This document shows, piece by piece, positions 61,060 to 64,000 of a stretch of 64,000 bases of DNA. Every line of letters starts with the position of its first letter. The stretch's first letter is position 1. The stretch lies in NCBI RefSeq assembly GCF_900162665.1, contig NZ_LT727811.1, positions 637,373 through 701,372 of the forward strand, in the 5' to 3' direction. Position numbers and translations under genes: made by a program. The notes under the pieces are model-generated. The model did no database searches and had not been told where the DNA came from. It saw only the letters and a list, made by a program, of their open reading frames with translations. This DNA comes from Oceanobacillus sojae (GTDB lineage Bacteria > Bacillota > Bacilli > Bacillales > Amphibacillaceae).

Positions 61060-61328
61060 AGGCATCACCTCCTTCCACATAGGAGATGCTGCCTTCCACC
61101 GTTAAACTTTTTACTGTGTGTATTATAGGGTATTATATCACAACGAGAACATTAGTTCTATAATTTCAATGAAGCTTCTTTATTATTTATGAAGAAACTC
61201 TCTAAAAACTCAATTTCTTTAATAATTATTTAAACATAAATTACTTCCAGATAATCTAGTTATAAGGTTTTCATCCTAGCCCCTAATCGGGTATAATAAT
61301 AAGGAGACACATAAGGGGAATCGAAATC

Positions 61329-63038
61329 ATGAGTTATCAAGCTTTATACCGCGTCTGGCGTCCAAGAACATTTGAAGATGTTGTAGGACAGCAGCATATC
61401 ACGAGAACATTACAAAATGCCATTACACAAGATAAATTCTCACATGCTTATTTATTCTCTGGTCCGAGAGGGACAGGGAAAACAAGTGCTGCAAAGATTT
61501 TTGCGCAAACGATTAATTGTGAGCATGCGCCCGTCAAAGAGCCATGCAATGAATGTGCAGCGTGCAAAGGTATTCAAGATGGCTCTATTTCCGATGTCAT
61601 TGAAATTGATGCGGCATCGAATACAAGTGTCGATGATATTCGTGATATCCGGGATAAAGTGAAGTATGCACCAAGCTCTGTACCTTATAAAGTGTATATC
61701 ATTGATGAAGTGCATATGATATCTGTAAATGCCTTTAACGCGCTTCTGAAAACACTGGAAGAACCGCCAAAACACGTTGTATTTATCCTTGCGACAACAG
61801 AACCGCATAAAATACCATTAACGATTATTTCCCGTTGCCAACGCTTTGATTTTAAACCAATTTCTAATCTGGCCATTGTGGAAAGAATGCGGAAAATCAT
61901 GCATGCCGAAAATATTTCTGTGACAGATGAAGCTTTAGAGTCCGTTGCCTTAGCAGCAGAAGGCGGTATGCGTGATGCGTTGAGTATTCTGGATCAGGCT
62001 ATCTCCTATAGTGAAGAGCAGGTAGAGCTTGAGGATGTGCTGGCGGTTACCGGCGGTGTATCTCAGGAGGTTCTCACCAATATTGTCCGCGCGATGATAC
62101 AGCAGGATGTACAGACTGTACTCAGCGGATTGGATCAGATGATTCAAACAGGAAAAGATCCGGGGAAATTTGTGCAGGATTTAATATACTTTATGCGTGA
62201 TTTACTTTTATATAAAACCTCGTCAGGATTAGGAGAGCTGCTAGAGCGGGCTGTCGTGAATGAAGCCTTTGAAGAATTGGCTAAGCAGGTTACAAACAAC
62301 TGGATCCAGCATTCCATTATTGAACTGAATCAATGTCAGCAGGAAATGAAATGGTCCAACAGTCCGAAGATCTTTATTGAGGTGGCATTATTATCGATTA
62401 CAGATCAATTTGGAAAAACGCAAGGAGCGGGGCAGATACCGTCTGATGCTGTAGACCAGTCAGATGCCGTTCTCAAGCTTCAGCAAAAATTACAGGCGAT
62501 GGAGCGTGACATTGCGAAGTTAAAAGAAGCTCCGCCGCAGCATCAGGAAGCTGGAGGAAGCTCTCCTGCAGCTGAGAGACGCCGTCCCGCTTCCAGGAAT
62601 TCACGAAACACATATAAGATTCCATTTGACCGGATTCGTGATACACTAGGAAAAGCAGAGAAAAAAGAGCTGAAGGATGTGCATGCACAATGGGCAAACT
62701 TCTTAAGCCAATTAAAAACAGCGAATGCTCCGGCACATGCAACCATACAGGACAGTAAGCCTGCCGCAGCATCAGCAGATACACTTATTGTAGCGTTTAA
62801 ATATGAAATTCATTGTTCTTTATTCCTTGATCATCGGGAAATGGTAGAATCGATATTAGGGAATTTAGATAAACCTCGCACGATTATTCCGATTCCTGAG
62901 AAAGAATGGAATGACCTGCGCAGTGAATATATCCAAAAGCAGGAAAAGCCTGATGAACAAAAGGAACAGGAGGGAGATCCTCTTGTAGATGAGGCAAGAA
63001 AGCTCTTTGGTGATGATTTATTAGAAATTCATGAATAA
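61329..63038 (+). CDS. dnaX: DNA polymerase III subunits gamma/tau
   Basis: The 569-residue clamp-loader ATPase has Walker A GPRGTGKTS (about 45-53), four zinc cysteines (INCEHAPVKEPCNECAAC), IIDEVHMIS and the sensor ATTEPHKIP. It loads DnaN at the fork. The tau C-terminal part is low in recognisable motifs. GGGGAA precedes ATG. It forms a unit with ebfC and recR. Confidence 0.97.
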   Translation: MSYQALYRVWRPRTFEDVVGQQHITRTLQNAITQDKFSHAYLFSGPRGTGKTSAAKIFAQTINCEHAPVKEPCNECAACKGIQDGSISDVIEIDAASNTSVDDIRDIRDKVKYAPSSVPYKVYIIDEVHMISVNAFNALLKTLEEPPKHVVFILATTEPHKIPLTIISRCQRFDFKPISNLAIVERMRKIMHAENISVTDEALESVALAAEGGMRDALSILDQAISYSEEQVELEDVLAVTGGVSQEVLTNIVRAMIQQDVQTVLSGLDQMIQTGKDPGKFVQDLIYFMRDLLLYKTSSGLGELLERAVVNEAFEELAKQVTNNWIQHSIIELNQCQQEMKWSNSPKIFIEVALLSITDQFGKTQGAGQIPSDAVDQSDAVLKLQQKLQAMERDIAKLKEAPPQHQEAGGSSPAAERRRPASRNSRNTYKIPFDRIRDTLGKAEKKELKDVHAQWANFLSQLKTANAPAHATIQDSKPAAASADTLIVAFKYEIHCSLFLDHREMVESILGNLDKPRTIIPIPEKEWNDLRSEYIQKQEKPDEQKEQEGDPLVDEARKLFGDDLLEIHE

Positions 63039-63065
63039 TATATATATTTAAAGGAGGTATTTTCC

Positions 63066-63380
63066 ATGAAGGGAAATATGAATAACATGATGAAGCAAAT
63101 GCAGAAGATGCAAAAAAAGATGATGAAAGCACAGGACGAATTGCATGAAATGTCCTTTGAAGCTACAGCTGGCGGCGGTATGGTAACTGTACGGGCAAAC
63201 GGCAAGAAAGAAATTGTGGATGTAGAGATTAAAGAAGAGGTTGTTGATCCGGATGATATCGAAATGCTGCAGGATTTGATTGTAGCAGCAACAAATGATG
63301 TCTTAAATCAAATTGATGAAAAAACAAATGCAACAATGGGACAATTTACAAAAGGATTGAATATGCCAGGAATGTTCTAA
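63066..63380 (+). CDS. ebfC: Nucleoid-associated protein YbaB/EbfC
   Basis: This 104-residue protein begins with a Met/Lys-rich helix ([19 protein letters not shown]) and continues with the [20 protein letters not shown] core. It binds DNA as a dimer. It lies between dnaX and recR, the invariant arrangement, with AAAGGAGGT upstream. It corresponds to B. subtilis yaaK. Confidence 0.96.
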   Translation: MKGNMNNMMKQMQKMQKKMMKAQDELHEMSFEATAGGGMVTVRANGKKEIVDVEIKEEVVDPDDIEMLQDLIVAATNDVLNQIDEKTNATMGQFTKGLNMPGMF

Positions 63381-63471
63381 TTCCTTTCTAATAGAAAATA
63401 AGGCGTCTGGCTTCTTTGCCAAGGCGTCTTATTTTCCCTTAAAGTGATGTTTTACAGGGAGGTAAGAAAAT

Positions 63472-64000
63472 ATGTATTATCCAGAGCCGATAACTAAGCT
63501 GATGGACAGCTTCTCCAAATTACCGGGAATTGGTCCAAAGACGGCAGCACGTCTGGCCTTTTTTGTTTTAAATATGAAAGAGGATGATGTGATGAACTTT
63601 GCTAACGCATTAGTTCATGCGAAACGTGATCTTACTCATTGTTCGGTTTGCGGACATATTACGGATCAGGATCCCTGCGCTATTTGCCAGGATACCAGCC
63701 GGGATGGATCTATTATTTGTGTTGTCCAGGATCCGAAAGATGTCATAGCAATGGAAAAAATGAAAGAATTCCGCGGCAGATATCATGTGCTTCATGGGGC
63801 AATTTCACCGATGGATGGAATTGGCCCGGAGGATATCAATGTACCGGATTTGCTTAACCGCCTGAAGGATGAAGAGGTAGAAGAGCTTATTCTGGCGACA
63901 AACCCGAATATTGAGGGAGAAGCAACAGCAATGTATATTTCCCGTCTGGTAAAACCTTCAGGAATCCGTACAACGCGTATTGCACATGGATTACCTGTCG
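63472..64000 (+). CDS. recR: Recombination protein RecR (cut by the window end)
   Basis: The first 176 codons are present. They begin [19 protein letters not shown], with a helix-hairpin-helix ([12 protein letters not shown]), the four-cysteine zinc finger (HCSVCGH, DPCAIC) and a Toprim domain ([32 protein letters not shown]). It acts with RecF and RecO to load RecA. GGGAGG precedes ATG. The frame is open to the last base, so about 20-25 residues are missing. Confidence 0.96.
   Translation, partial: MYYPEPITKLMDSFSKLPGIGPKTAARLAFFVLNMKEDDVMNFANALVHAKRDLTHCSVCGHITDQDPCAICQDTSRDGSIICVVQDPKDVIAMEKMKEFRGRYHVLHGAISPMDGIGPEDINVPDLLNRLKDEEVEELILATNPNIEGEATAMYISRLVKPSGIRTTRIAHGLPV

Overview
The window is the replication-origin region of a low-GC, spore-forming Firmicute. 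Gene order (rpsR-ssb-rpsF-ychF ... spo0J-soj-noc-rsmG-mnmG-mnmE-jag-yidC-rnpA-rpmH-oriC-dnaA-dnaN-yaaA-recF-remB-gyrB-gyrA ... guaB-dacA-serS ... tadA-SRP RNA-dnaX-ebfC-recR) is that of Bacillaceae. Sporulation genes (yyaC, sleL/yaaH), Noc, two parS sites and the protein sequences fit Bacillaceae, most likely the Oceanobacillus/Virgibacillus group. That genus placement is inference; no 16S gene is present.

Left arm (1-25,650), mostly minus strand, so transcribed away from oriC: a membrane protein; the rpsF-ssb-rpsR operon; ychF and a DUF951 gene; mscS; a YkvI-type transporter; spore gene yyaC (plus strand); a DUF554 gene. Next come genes that interrupt the order known from B. subtilis: an ABC exporter pair, a convergent two-component system, and a manganese-type mntABCD operon with MntR-like boxes. 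The conserved block spo0J-soj, noc, rsmG, mnmG, mnmE, jag, yidC, rnpA and rpmH leads to the origin.

Origin (25,640-28,375): DnaA boxes lie on both sides of dnaA. The dnaA-dnaN gap holds a consensus box, DnaA-trio-like triplets and an AT-rich tract, so it is the likely unwinding site. A third DnaA-box group lies between mnmE and jag.

Right arm (28,374-64,000), mostly plus strand: dnaN, yaaA, recF, remB, gyrB, gyrA, yaaC (minus), guaB, dacA, T-box-serS, tRNA-Ser, a RelP/YwaC alarmone synthetase (minus), T-box-proC, a small zinc-ribbon membrane protein, tRNA-Arg, a lipoprotein, Rex-controlled pflBA (minus), a YdcZ-type transporter, two XRE regulators, a dicarboxylate/glutamate symporter, acsA with a cre site, a PfpI-like protein, sleL and yaaI (minus), tadA, SRP RNA, namA, an unlisted 29-aa holin-like type I toxin with a likely antisense RNA, dnaX, ebfC and the start of recR.

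Most notable beyond the genes: (1) a dispersed element family with ends GTTCAAAAAG/CTTTTTGAAC in five intergenic gaps, two copies of which show compensatory changes in a paired arm; (2) the holin-like toxin locus, whose ribosome site is almost fully paired in a 12-base stem; (3) a second, GC-rich repeat family, one copy of which abuts a decayed winged-helix gene that still has its terminator.
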